Positions 52,485 to 61,726 of a stretch of 64,000 nt of DNA are shown here, one piece after another. This stretch comes from an uncultured Spirochaetota bacterium. Its GTDB lineage: Bacteria; Spirochaetota; Spirochaetia; JAFGXN01. Numbering within the stretch: position 1 is the first letter of the stretch; the number at the start of each line of letters is the position of its first letter. A model generated the notes under the pieces. It was not told the origin of the DNA. It made no database searches and saw only the letters and a list, made by a program, of their open reading frames with translations. Location of the stretch: the NCBI GenBank assembly GCA_944390005.1, contig CALXOJ010000005.1:1-64000 (forward strand). Direction: 5' to 3'. Made by a program: the position numbers and the translations under genes.

Positions 52485-55400
52485 TTAGTTCTTATATGTT
52501 GAAGAACTATGCTCATATATTGCTTTAAATTCAAGCGTTGCAAAGGTTCTTTCGGGAGCAACATCCTGGCGGATCCTTACAAAAAACGTATCCCCGTTTT
52601 TAAGTGTTTCGGTATACCATCCGGAAACCGATGGATACCATCCGTTACCGTAAGTGGCCCAACCGAGTTTTTCTTTTTTGACAACGCCATTCACAAGAAC
52701 GTCAAAGGCGGCAATAGCACCCCCGGCATCTTCTTCCTTATAAACCCGATACTGCCAATCCGCTTGCCCTGATTTTAAGTACAGTTGATATCCCTCCTTA
52801 CTATCCCAGCCTACAGTCCCCATACTCTTTACCTTCAGAAGAGTGTGATTTAAGCCTTTCTCATCAGCGTTAGCCATTTCGTCTTGAAAATCAGGGGCAT
52901 TTTTTACCTTCGCTGTTACTTCAGAAGAATCCGAACCGGACACGAAATCAACATACCATTGATTATTCCGGGAAGCAACATTTCCATGCCATTCAACCAC
53001 ATACCCCTTTGCCACTTTATGCTGCAAAACAGGCTCTCTAATTGTCTTCACCTTCAGCGTAACTGTTTGTTTTGAAAAAATCTCCCTTTCGGCTGTTATG
53101 AGATGATCTTCGTCCGAATCCTGATCATAAAAACCGGAGACTTTTATCTGACCTCCTTCTTCCGCCGTCAGTGTGACAGAATGAATCTGATACCGGAAAA
53201 AGACATATTCGTAGACATTGACCAAACTTCCGCAACTTACCGAAACCCTGATAATCGTTCTTTGGTTTGCGGGCAATGAATAATTTATTTCTCCACCGGA
53301 AATTTCCGGGGAATACGAGTCCCTCCGTCCGTCAATTATAGTCTCCAAAGAAATACGCTGCCCGGGATTTCCTGTTTTTAAGATATAATTAAATTTCAAG
53401 TTGCTGTCTGCCGAATCTTCCATATAAAATTCGATTCTTCCTGAATTCAGCAAGTCAGCAGTTTTCCGATTCTCGCCTGAAAAGTAAGAAACAGTCAATG
53501 CTTCCGGCGCAGCCGCTTCTGCCGGAAGCATCAACGTTACACGATAAATTTGACTTTCCGTACCGAACGATCCGATTTTGACTTCAATTTCTTCCTGTTT
53601 CCCTGCCGTCAGTTTTACATCAAAGGAATTCCCTTCCCGCCATGATGTTTCTGACGTTTTTTTTATCAAAACTTTTTGCCCTTTTTTCTCATTGACATTA
53701 ATTCTTACCCAATCTGTATATATCAAACCGGGGTTAAACTCGGAATAGTCAAAATTTGTTTTTTCTGCAATCAAGGAATTGGTTTTCCTGTCTCTTAAGG
53801 AAATGGATTCGGGAACATTGTCCGTTTTTTTCAAAGTAATGATATACTCCGTAGAATGACTCCTGTCCTGAGATGTCACAAAATAAGACACCTCTGTAAG
53901 CGGAGCGTTCAAAGAAATTTGACTGCTGTTACCGTCGCAAATCCGACCATTAATTTTCAACTGTTTTGTCTGTCCGTAAAATAAAACAGGAACCAATGAT
54001 ACGGAATTCACTTCTTCGGGGAAATACATTTCCCGACCGCGATCATCTGTCATTCCCAACTCAATTTGGTTCGCTCCCTGCTCTGTTGCGTTTAAATCAA
54101 TCCCATAATATTGGATTTCGGAAAAACCTCCTGCTGTCTTACCGTTATTGATCCTTACTCCCAACTCTCCGGCATTCCAACTGTGCCTAAGTCCGTCAAA
54201 TTCCGAGTCTGCGCTATTCGATATGGCTGCTATATGAAGAGATACCATTTTTGAAAGCGGACTTTGGTAGCGGCCGTTATAAATTGACGCCAGAAATTCT
54301 TTGTCCATTTCACTTAAAGTATTTCCACCGACTGTTATACCATTATACAATTCCTGAAAATCCGGTTGCAAATCAAACCAATTATAATAATTCATAATCG
54401 AAAAAATATCATAAGCCGGAGATGCATAACTTGATTTTGTGATTCTGTGATATATTTGCGGCTGAAGCGAACCGACGCCCGAGACATATAAATCGCGATC
54501 GTAGCGGCAATGTTCATGCATTAACCCCGCTGTATGCCCCCACTCATGTATAATTGTCCGCATGAATCCATAAACGGAGTCCTTCCCCGGAAACGCCGCA
54601 CCCGATGAGCGGTAAAGTTTTAATGCCGGAAAGCTCCCATTCTCAACGGCAAGCATATTTTCAGCCCCGATAAAAGCCGATTCGGGAATTTTACCGGCAT
54701 TAATCTCATACCAGCCCCCCAGCTGCCCGACGCTGGCACGCCCGGCCCAGCCGACGCCTTCCGTTTTTCTGTAACGGACAACAACATGAACAGGCGATGC
54801 AAAAATTTCAGCAAGCTCTGATACCTCGCGATAAGAAAGAGCTCCGTTTGTTCCAAGTTCGATTTCTTTCAGCCCCGCCTGAATGGCATTTTTAATGCCT
54901 TCAGGGATCTTCATTCCGTTTTCCGCCTCCGAGGCAAACCGGAATAAGACAGAGTGTTTCCCTCCGTTTTTTCTGTCTTTCGGCCACAGCACCGTTCCGA
55001 AAGGAACCGCTCCTTTGACGCCGGAGGCAGCTTCCAAAATGCCGCTGTACCAGTAAATTTGCTCGCGATAGCCTTCATTAAGTTTATCGATTGGAGCACC
55101 GTCGACTGGAGTGATGTAGCGTTCATCTTCAACCGCGCTTTCCTTCAATGACGGAAGCAGCAGATTTTGCGGGGCTTTCGGCAAAAGAGACGCCGTTTCT
55201 GCTTCAATTTGTTCCAATTCGGGTTGAAATTCCGCCGTTTCGGCATCACCGGTAAATTTCGTTGTCACTTGGGTAAAAACAGTTCCGAGATATCCGTCGG
55301 TCACTTCCAACTTGAAATGTTCTATAATATCCTGCGTTGTTGAAAATTCCTTCAGCTCTTTGTTGTCCATTGTCAGAACAACTTTATTTTCTTTCGCCAT

Positions 55401-55895
55401 AGCGGAAAGAACCGTTACCATTCTTTCGGTACGGTCGTTAAGCCAGTTTTTATAGGCTTGAAATCCGGCTTCGATTTCTTCCTGTTTCCGTTTCTGATCG
55501 GCCGAAAGGCTGATTTTTATTCCGGAAGACAGACCGGAGACTTCATCCATCGTACTTGTCAAAGAATAATCTCCGTTCAGAACAAACACCAAATCATCGG
55601 TAGTATCGTAAACAAATGTCCGATCAATAAAATAGTTGGCACTGCCGGAAAGCTGTATCTCGATACGGTACCGGGAACCTCTTCCCGGAAAAGGATAATC
55701 AGGGCTCCAAATCACGCCGGACGTTGCCTCGCCGGAAACTTCGGCCTTCACTACCCCGTTCACGGACACTTTCACCGATTCAATCCGGGCATCGGAGCGG
55801 TTTTCTATGCGGAGTTCTCCCGGTGATAGAATACTGAGACGGTCGCAGCCTATCGCAAAAAGACAAAAAATCAATAAAAATGACATGCGATTCAT
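52485..55895 (-). CDS. Astacin-type metalloprotease lipoprotein
   Basis: An 1136-residue protein with lipobox AIGC (C17). The zinc motif HEWGHTAGLMHEHCRYDRD starts at H450 and matches the astacin (M12A) consensus HExxHxxGxxHExxRxDRD, including the third ligand H460; the Met-turn SIMNYY follows about 45 residues later. The first 250 residues form an N-terminal domain, and residues about 560-1136 hold several beta-sandwich repeats (cadherin-like YFVTSQDRSHSTEYIITL and related). No short propeptide with a cysteine switch is obvious. Astacins are unusual in spirochaetes. It heads the operon astacin-C11-BspA, with GAGGAGG before the ATG and an A14 tract upstream. Confidence 0.92.
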   Translation of the reverse strand: MNRMSFLLIFCLFAIGCDRLSILSPGELRIENRSDARIESVKVSVNGVVKAEVSGEATSGVIWSPDYPFPGRGSRYRIEIQLSGSANYFIDRTFVYDTTDDLVFVLNGDYSLTSTMDEVSGLSSGIKISLSADQKRKQEEIEAGFQAYKNWLNDRTERMVTVLSAMAKENKVVLTMDNKELKEFSTTQDIIEHFKLEVTDGYLGTVFTQVTTKFTGDAETAEFQPELEQIEAETASLLPKAPQNLLLPSLKESAVEDERYITPVDGAPIDKLNEGYREQIYWYSGILEAASGVKGAVPFGTVLWPKDRKNGGKHSVLFRFASEAENGMKIPEGIKNAIQAGLKEIELGTNGALSYREVSELAEIFASPVHVVVRYRKTEGVGWAGRASVGQLGGWYEINAGKIPESAFIGAENMLAVENGSFPALKLYRSSGAAFPGKDSVYGFMRTIIHEWGHTAGLMHEHCRYDRDLYVSGVGSLQPQIYHRITKSSYASPAYDIFSIMNYYNWFDLQPDFQELYNGITVGGNTLSEMDKEFLASIYNGRYQSPLSKMVSLHIAAISNSADSEFDGLRHSWNAGELGVRINNGKTAGGFSEIQYYGIDLNATEQGANQIELGMTDDRGREMYFPEEVNSVSLVPVLFYGQTKQLKINGRICDGNSSQISLNAPLTEVSYFVTSQDRSHSTEYIITLKKTDNVPESISLRDRKTNSLIAEKTNFDYSEFNPGLIYTDWVRINVNEKKGQKVLIKKTSETSWREGNSFDVKLTAGKQEEIEVKIGSFGTESQIYRVTLMLPAEAAAPEALTVSYFSGENRKTADLLNSGRIEFYMEDSADSNLKFNYILKTGNPGQRISLETIIDGRRDSYSPEISGGEINYSLPANQRTIIRVSVSCGSLVNVYEYVFFRYQIHSVTLTAEEGGQIKVSGFYDQDSDEDHLITAEREIFSKQTVTLKVKTIREPVLQHKVAKGYVVEWHGNVASRNNQWYVDFVSGSDSSEVTAKVKNAPDFQDEMANADEKGLNHTLLKVKSMGTVGWDSKEGYQLYLKSGQADWQYRVYKEEDAGGAIAAFDVLVNGVVKKEKLGWATYGNGWYPSVSGWYTETLKNGDTFFVRIRQDVAPERTFATLEFKAIYEHSSSTYKN

Positions 55896-56040
55896 AACAC
55901 CTCCTCTTCTCGTACATAATATTAAATCACATTTAGTAAAAAATAAACTATTTTTTTTTTTTTTGATTTTTTTATTAAACTAATATTAATAAAATTTAAA
56001 AATTAACTTCAGTCGAAATCAAAAATCGGAAAAGATGAAC
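55896..56040. other. AT-rich upstream region of the astacin operon with A/T14 tract
   Basis: No gene. The minus-strand promoter probably lies here (TATTAT near 55915-55925). A run of 14 T on the plus strand (55951-55964), i.e. A14 upstream of the astacin gene, sits where an UP element would lie. The remainder is simple AT-rich sequence. Confidence 0.6.
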
Positions 56041-56286
56041 ATGATTATGTCATTAAAAATGATTTGAATTTGAAAGCGTCCTTTTTATTTGCCGATATTG
56101 TAAAACAAATTGAAAGCGTTTTCAGCGTTCTTTCTGAGGAAAAGAGATTCGGATGGAAATCGGTGATGAGCTCCGTCCGTTCAAGAAAAACCGTTATTGA
56201 AACAATGACCGCATCGCTCTCGTTTCGAAGCGATCAAATGAGATTTTGAAAATTTTCAGACCGACGCTTTTGTTCCGATGCTTTTA
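56041..56286 (+). pseudogene. Decayed, internally deleted copy of the dapL-pgm locus
   Basis: 56041-56182 matches the first 48 codons of the intact dapL at 57550: after one frameshift the frame reads NDLNLKASFLFADI against the intact [14 protein letters not shown], and later EIRMEIGDELRPF against [13 protein letters not shown]. It then jumps to a match with the dapL 3' end (56180-56214; ...CCGTTATTGAAACAATGACCGCAT) and continues into the first 15 codons of pgm (56238-56286; ...TTTTGAAAATTTTCAGACCG). About 1 kb of dapL is missing. Even the bases before the ATG (GATGAAC versus GGTGAACC) are alike. It encodes nothing functional. Confidence 0.85.
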
Positions 56287-56317
56287 AACCGCAATAAAGA
56301 ACTCAAGGCATTTTCAT

Positions 56318-56351
56318 AAAAAAACGGACTCTTTTAAGGAGACCGTTTTTT
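56318..56351 (-). terminator. Terminator of yeiH
   Basis: AAACGGACTC pairs imperfectly with GAGACCGTTT (one A-A mismatch) around TTTTAAG; on the minus strand a T-run follows. It lies just after the yeiH stop. Confidence 0.7.
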
Positions 56352-56367
56352 GCTTTCCCGTCAATCT

Positions 56368-57396
56368 TTACCAAATTCCCAAAAGGCGCTGCATCGCCAG
56401 CGAGACGGCCGTTACGATCATCCAGCAGCAAAACCCGAGCGCCAACGGTTTTCCTCCGGTTTTGATTAATTTAACGATGTTTGTGTTGAGGCCGACCGCG
56501 CACATTGCCGCCACAATCAAAAATTTACTGACCGTTTTTAACGGAGCGAAAAAATCGGGAGAAACGCCGGCGGCAACGGCAGCCGTCGTTACAACGGACG
56601 CTGCAATAAAATATAAGATAAACATCGGAAAAACCGATTTCAGTCGGACATTTTCGCCGTCCGCTTTCGCTTTGCGCGCCGCAGCTAAAGCCAAAATCAG
56701 CGTAATCGGAATGATGGCGAGCGTGCGCGTCAGCTTGACAATCACCGCTTTATCCAATGTTTCGCTTCCTAATCCGTACAGAGAATCCCAAACGGAAGCG
56801 GCCGCTGTCACCGAAGAGGTATCATTGACAGCCGTTCCGGCGAAAATCCCGAACGCTTCACCGCTTTCCGTCGAAAATCCAAGCAGCGCACCGAACGAAG
56901 GGAAAATCAGCGCCGCCAAAAGATTAAAAAAGAAGATGACCGAAATCGACTGTGCGACCTCTTCATCGTTTGCCTTCACAACGGGGGCGGTGGCAGCAAT
57001 CGCCGAACCGCCGCAAATTGCCGATCCGACACCGACCAACGCGGTGATTCGTCCCGGAATTTTCATCACTTTTCCGAGAACGTAAGCCGCCGCCAACGCT
57101 GCCGCAATCGTCGTTACGATAATCGGAAGCGACTGTTTGCCGGTCTCCCAAATCACCGAAAGATTCAAACCGAAACCGAGAAAAACGACCGCCGTTTGCA
57201 GAACTTTTTTCGACACAAATCCGATGCCATCCTGAACCGAGCTGCGATCCTTAATCAGCAGCGCCAAAATCATACCGAACAGAATGCCGAAAACCGGCGC
57301 ACCGACAGCCGGTACTAACTCGCCTAAAAACCAACTCGGAACGGCAATGGCAAAACACAGCAGAACTCCCTTCCCCATTTTTCGAATGAAATTCAT
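56368..57396 (-). CDS. YeiH-family membrane transporter (putative sulfate exporter)
   Basis: A 342-residue polytopic protein of the Cons_hypoth698/YeiH family with about ten helices. Family motifs [17 protein letters not shown], and [13 protein letters not shown] are conserved. The family is annotated as a sulfate exporter on weak evidence; taurine/sulfonate links are known for some members. AGGAG precedes the ATG. Its position between the dapL relic and intact dapL suggests it inserted during the rearrangement. Confidence 0.9.
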   Translation of the reverse strand: MNFIRKMGKGVLLCFAIAVPSWFLGELVPAVGAPVFGILFGMILALLIKDRSSVQDGIGFVSKKVLQTAVVFLGFGLNLSVIWETGKQSLPIIVTTIAAALAAAYVLGKVMKIPGRITALVGVGSAICGGSAIAATAPVVKANDEEVAQSISVIFFFNLLAALIFPSFGALLGFSTESGEAFGIFAGTAVNDTSSVTAAASVWDSLYGLGSETLDKAVIVKLTRTLAIIPITLILALAAARKAKADGENVRLKSVFPMFILYFIAASVVTTAAVAAGVSPDFFAPLKTVSKFLIVAAMCAVGLNTNIVKLIKTGGKPLALGFCCWMIVTAVSLAMQRLLGIW

Positions 57397-57503
57397 TTAT
57401 TTCTCCTATCGGAGTTTACGATTTTCCGGGAAAAGTGTAAACCACAGGCGCAGCGGATTTAAAATTTCTCAGACGATGAAAACATCTGAATCTGTCGGCA
57501 AAC

Positions 57504-57532
57504 TTGAAACATCGGCCGTCTTTCGCTATAAT
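57504..57532 (+). promoter_or_regulatory. Promoter of dapL-pgm
   Basis: TTGAAA (57504-57509) and a perfect TATAAT (57527-57532), 17-bp spacing, followed by AGAGGTG before the ATG at 57550. Confidence 0.8.
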
Positions 57533-57549
57533 GAACCGAGAGGTGAACC

Positions 57550-58776
57550 ATGATTCGTGTCAACGAAAATTATTTAAAATTGAAAGCGTCTTATTTGTTT
57601 GTCGATATTGCAAAGAGAGTTGCGGCGTTTACGGCAGCTCATCCCGAAAAAAAAGTGATCCGTATGGGAATCGGCGACGTCACTCGTCCGCTTCCTCCGG
57701 TTTGCATCAAAGCGCTGCACGAAGCGGCGGATGAAATGGCCGCTGAAGCGACGTTTAAAGGATACGGGCCCGAAGCCGGTTACGAATTTCTGCGTGAAGC
57801 GATTGCCGAAAACGATTACCGCGCCCGCGGCTGCCAAATCGGAGCCGATGAAATCTTCGTTTCCGACGGCGCCAAATGCGATACTGCCAATATTCAGGAG
57901 CTGTTTGCCGGCGACATCAAAATTGCCGTACCCGATCCCGTTTATCCGGTTTATGTCGACACGAATGTCATGGCCGGCCGAACCGGGGAAAACGTCGGCG
58001 GCCGCTATCAAGGCTTTATTTACCTGAACTCGACAGCGGAAAACAACTTTATTCCCGAACTGCCGAAAGAAAAAGTCGATTTGATTTACCTTTGTTTTCC
58101 CAATAATCCGACCGGAGCCGCCATTACAAAAGCGGAGCTGAAAAAGTGGGTCGATTACGCCAAAGAAAACAAATCGCTGATTCTTTATGACGCCGCTTAT
58201 GAAGCGTTTATCCGCGACGAATCATTACCCCGCTCAATTTACGAAATCGACGGTGCTGATGAAGTCGCCATCGAATTCCGCAGTTTTTCGAAGACCGCCG
58301 GCTTTACCGGGACCCGGTGCGCGTTTACCGTTGTTCCGAAAAAAGTCAAAGCCTATACATCCTCCGGAGAGGCTGTCGCACTCAATCCGCTGTGGAACCG
58401 CCGCCAATCGACAAAATTCAACGGCGTTTCGTATCCGATTCAGAAAGCCGCAGCCGCCGTTTACACCGCCGAAGGCAAAGCGCAAGTGAAAGCGCTCATC
58501 GATTTTTATTTGGAAAACGCAAAAATCATCCGCGAAAAAATGACTTCGCTCGGGTTCGCATGCACCGGAGGCGAAAATTCGCCGTATATTTGGGTTCGGA
58601 CCGGATGCGAAAGCTGGAGTTTCTTCGATAAACTGCTGAACGAAGCGGCTGTCGTCACCACGCCGGGGTCAGGCTTTGGCTCTTGCGGTGAAGGTTTTAT
58701 CCGTATCAGCGCTTTCAATTCCAGAGAAAACGTTATTGAAGCGATGAACCGCATTTCTTCGGTTTTGGGAAACTAA
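57550..58776 (+). CDS. dapL: LL-diaminopimelate aminotransferase
   Basis: A 408-residue PLP enzyme that makes LL-diaminopimelate from tetrahydrodipicolinate in one step, for lysine synthesis. The N-terminus [17 protein letters not shown], the FPNNPTGA motif and K248 in [15 protein letters not shown] (PLP lysine) identify DapL rather than other class I aminotransferases. AGAGGTG precedes the ATG. pgm starts 2 bp after the stop. A truncated copy lies 1.3 kb upstream. Confidence 0.95.
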   Translation: MIRVNENYLKLKASYLFVDIAKRVAAFTAAHPEKKVIRMGIGDVTRPLPPVCIKALHEAADEMAAEATFKGYGPEAGYEFLREAIAENDYRARGCQIGADEIFVSDGAKCDTANIQELFAGDIKIAVPDPVYPVYVDTNVMAGRTGENVGGRYQGFIYLNSTAENNFIPELPKEKVDLIYLCFPNNPTGAAITKAELKKWVDYAKENKSLILYDAAYEAFIRDESLPRSIYEIDGADEVAIEFRSFSKTAGFTGTRCAFTVVPKKVKAYTSSGEAVALNPLWNRRQSTKFNGVSYPIQKAAAAVYTAEGKAQVKALIDFYLENAKIIREKMTSLGFACTGGENSPYIWVRTGCESWSFFDKLLNEAAVVTTPGSGFGSCGEGFIRISAFNSRENVIEAMNRISSVLGN

Positions 58777-58778
58777 AT

Positions 58779-60644
58779 ATGGAATTTTTGAAAAATTTCC
58801 AGGCCGGCGCTTCGGTCCCGATGTGTCCGTCACGGGATATCGTCCGCCAATCGTTTTCTTCGATGATTCTTTCGGCTTCCGGATTCCGGAAAATCTTTTC
58901 TTCAGACGGAATCGAAGAGAGCGCCAGTCCCGCCGTGACAGCTGCCGATGCCGCGCTGACCGCCTTTATCGGCAGAGCGTTTGCCGAATTTTGCCGCCGC
59001 CGAACGGGAAAAACCTCCTTAACCATCGCACTCGGAACCGACACGCGGCCTACCGGCGCTTCGCTGGCGGATCTTCTGATTCGAATTTTCTTGGCTGACG
59101 GAATCAATGTCCGTTATTCGGGAGCAACGGCTGTTCCCGAACTGACAGCCTGGGTCAAAACCGACGCCGGCATCGACGCATTCGTTTACGTTTCGGCAAG
59201 CCACAACCCAATCGGCCACAACGGTTTTAAATTCGGTTTCGAAGACGGCGCTGTTATGGAGCCCGAAGCGGCGGCTGTTTTTATCGAAGAAGTCCGCAGC
59301 GGCGTCAAAGAATTCCAACCGCTGCGGCAAGCTGCCGAAGATGCGGCGTTTGCTCCTCCTGAAACGACAGCCGCCGTTTTCAACCGCCAACCGCAGAACA
59401 AAGCGGCCGCTTTCGACGCTTATCTGCGGTTTACGAAAGCGGTACTGTCGGGTGAATCGGAAATCAAAAAACAGGAGGCGTTTTTTGCCCGTTTTGCGGA
59501 CGAAGTCAAAGCCAAACGGTTGGGCATGGTCATCGATTTTAACGGCAGTGCGCGGACGCTCTCCGTTGATGGTGATTTTCTCTCCTCCCTCGGAATCAAA
59601 TTAAACGTTATCAATCAACTTCCGGGGCAAATCGTCCACCGAATCGTTCCCGAAGGAATTTCACTCGAACCGTGCCGAACGCTTTTGGAGAAAACAGCAC
59701 GCGAAGAGTCGTTCCAGTCCGACAGCAGCCGTTTCGTTCTCGGTTATTTGCCTGATAATGACGGCGACCGCGGCAACATCGTTTATCTGCAAGACGACGG
59801 AAAAACGGCGGCGGTTCTGGAAGCGCAGCAGCTGTTTGCGTTGTGTGTGCTTGCCGAATTGGCGGCGTTGACGGCTGCAGGCGTTTCGCAGCCGACAGCC
59901 GTGGCGGTCAATGACTGCACTTCGGATCGAATCGAAGCGATTGCGTCGGTTTTCGGAACAAAAGTGTTTCGAGCGGAAACGGGAGAGGCGAACGTTGTTA
60001 ATCTGGCGCGCCGACTGCGAAAAGAGGGGTACCTTGTACGAATTTTGGGAGAAGGTTCCAACGGCGGAAACATCACCGATCCGGCGACCATTCGCGATCC
60101 TCTCAATACAATCGGTTCTCTGCTGAAACTTTTAACGCAGCCGCAGCTGTTTCGGCTGTGGTGCGAACGGACAGGACAACCGTTTTCTCCTGATTACACC
60201 CTTCAGACCATCATCGATTCGCTTCCGCCTTATACAACAACCGGCGCTTACGAACCGCAAGCGAAAGTCGTTATTCGAACCGACGATCACGGCGCTCTGA
60301 AAGCCGCGTACGAAGAACTTTTCCCCCGGTATTGGGAAAATCAACTGCTGCCGCTGCGGCAGGAATTGGGAGTGACCGAATGGCGGGAATTTAATTACGA
60401 AAAAACGGAAGAAAAAGAAGGCGTCGGCGCAATGTTCCGGAGCGGCGCTCAACGCGGAGGCTTTAAAATCCGGTTTTATGATTCAAACGGTGAAGCGGCC
60501 GCCTATGTTTGGATGCGCGGATCGGGAACCGAACCGGTTTTCCGTGTCTCTGCCGATGTCAAAGGCAGCCGCCCGCAGACAGAAGCCGAACTGCTGCGCA
60601 TTCACACCGACCTGATTGCCGAAGCCGACAACCGCTGCCGTTAA
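58779..60644 (+). CDS. Phosphoglucomutase/phosphomannomutase family enzyme
   Basis: A 621-residue alpha-D-phosphohexomutase. Catalytic serine S141 is in SASHNPIGHNGFKF, the Mg2+ loop is PDNDGDRGN, the sugar-binding loop is GEGSNGG, and the C-terminal phosphate loop is RGSGTEP. Insertions make it longer than E. coli Pgm (546). It interconverts glucose-1- and glucose-6-phosphate or the mannose equivalents. It follows dapL by 2 bp. Confidence 0.92.
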   Translation: MEFLKNFQAGASVPMCPSRDIVRQSFSSMILSASGFRKIFSSDGIEESASPAVTAADAALTAFIGRAFAEFCRRRTGKTSLTIALGTDTRPTGASLADLLIRIFLADGINVRYSGATAVPELTAWVKTDAGIDAFVYVSASHNPIGHNGFKFGFEDGAVMEPEAAAVFIEEVRSGVKEFQPLRQAAEDAAFAPPETTAAVFNRQPQNKAAAFDAYLRFTKAVLSGESEIKKQEAFFARFADEVKAKRLGMVIDFNGSARTLSVDGDFLSSLGIKLNVINQLPGQIVHRIVPEGISLEPCRTLLEKTAREESFQSDSSRFVLGYLPDNDGDRGNIVYLQDDGKTAAVLEAQQLFALCVLAELAALTAAGVSQPTAVAVNDCTSDRIEAIASVFGTKVFRAETGEANVVNLARRLRKEGYLVRILGEGSNGGNITDPATIRDPLNTIGSLLKLLTQPQLFRLWCERTGQPFSPDYTLQTIIDSLPPYTTTGAYEPQAKVVIRTDDHGALKAAYEELFPRYWENQLLPLRQELGVTEWREFNYEKTEEKEGVGAMFRSGAQRGGFKIRFYDSNGEAAAYVWMRGSGTEPVFRVSADVKGSRPQTEAELLRIHTDLIAEADNRCR

Positions 60645-60661
60645 CGGTCTCGCGAAAAAGC

Positions 60662-60692
60662 AAAACGGGAGCCTTGTCGACTCCCGTTTTTT
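60662..60692. terminator. Bidirectional terminator between pgm and trpS
   Basis: ACGGGAG (60665-60671) pairs with CTCCCGT (60681-60687); an A-run precedes and six T follow. Confidence 0.9.
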
Positions 60693-60721
60693 GCACAACC
60701 GTTCGAGGCGGCTGAGTGCGG

Positions 60722-61726
60722 TTAAAGGCCGACAACGCGGCGTACTTTTTCCATTTTTTCGGATGCGATTTTCCGCGCACGCTGCGCGCCTTCGTTTAAA
60801 GCGCGGTCAATCACCGACGGATTTTTCATCAGTTCTTCATAGCGGTTGCGAATCGGCGTCAGAGCTTCGTTCATTTTTTCAAACAGCGTCTTCTTCGCAT
60901 CCCCCCATCCCATACCGCCGGCACGGTAACGCTGCGCTAAATCGTCCTGCTCTTCGGGTGAGGCAAAAAGTTTGTACAGCGCAAAGACGGAACAGGAATC
61001 AGGATCTTTCGGTTCTTCCACGCTTTGGGAATTGGTTACAATCCTCATGACCGTTTTTTTCAGCTGCGCTTCGCCGACAAACAACGGAATTGTGTTATTG
61101 TAACTCTTACTCATTTTCCGCCCGTCAAGGCCGGTAACGGTTTGCGTTGTTTCGCCGACAAACGGCTGCGGCAGCCGGAAAAGTTCTTTGCCGTAATTGC
61201 GGTTGACGGCTTCGGCAATATCAACAGCGATTTCAATATGCTGCACCTGATCCTTTCCGACCGGAACAAAATCAGCGTCAAAAAGCAAAATATCGGCTGC
61301 CATCAATACGGGGTAAGTGTAAAGCCCCATATTCACTCCGCTGTCGGGATCTTCGCCCTTTTCAATATTGGAAGCGACCGCCGCCTTGTACGCGTGCGCC
61401 CGATTCATCAACCCTTTCGGGGTAAAAGCGCTCAAAAGCGTTGCCAGTTCGAAAACCTGAGGAATATCCGACTGCCGGTAAAACAGCGTTTTTTCGGGAT
61501 TCAGTCCGCACGCCATCCACGCGGCGGCGACTGCATACGTGTTGCGCCGAAGCTCCTCCGGATCTTTGACCGAATTGAGCGCATGATAATCGGCAATAAA
61601 GTAACGCGCCTCAAACGAAGCGGCCGCCTCCAATGCGGGGCGGATAGCTCCGAGCCAGTTTCCGATATGCGGCGTTCCCGTCGGCTTAATACCTGTCAAA
61701 AAAATTTTATTTTCCGTTTTTTCCAT
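60722..61726 (-). CDS. trpS: Tryptophanyl-tRNA synthetase
   Basis: A 334-residue class I synthetase with HIGH-type motif TPHIGN (18-23) and KMSKSYNN. Both are intact. The ATG overlaps the AI-2E-family gene by 20 bp. Confidence 0.97.
   Translation of the reverse strand: MEKTENKIFLTGIKPTGTPHIGNWLGAIRPALEAAASFEARYFIADYHALNSVKDPEELRRNTYAVAAAWMACGLNPEKTLFYRQSDIPQVFELATLLSAFTPKGLMNRAHAYKAAVASNIEKGEDPDSGVNMGLYTYPVLMAADILLFDADFVPVGKDQVQHIEIAVDIAEAVNRNYGKELFRLPQPFVGETTQTVTGLDGRKMSKSYNNTIPLFVGEAQLKKTVMRIVTNSQSVEEPKDPDSCSVFALYKLFASPEEQDDLAQRYRAGGMGWGDAKKTLFEKMNEALTPIRNRYEELMKNPSVIDRALNEGAQRARKIASEKMEKVRRVVGL

Noticed and set aside
56064-56249. 61-codon frame as a separate gene
   Set aside because: It lies within the decayed dapL copy and reads across the deletion junction.
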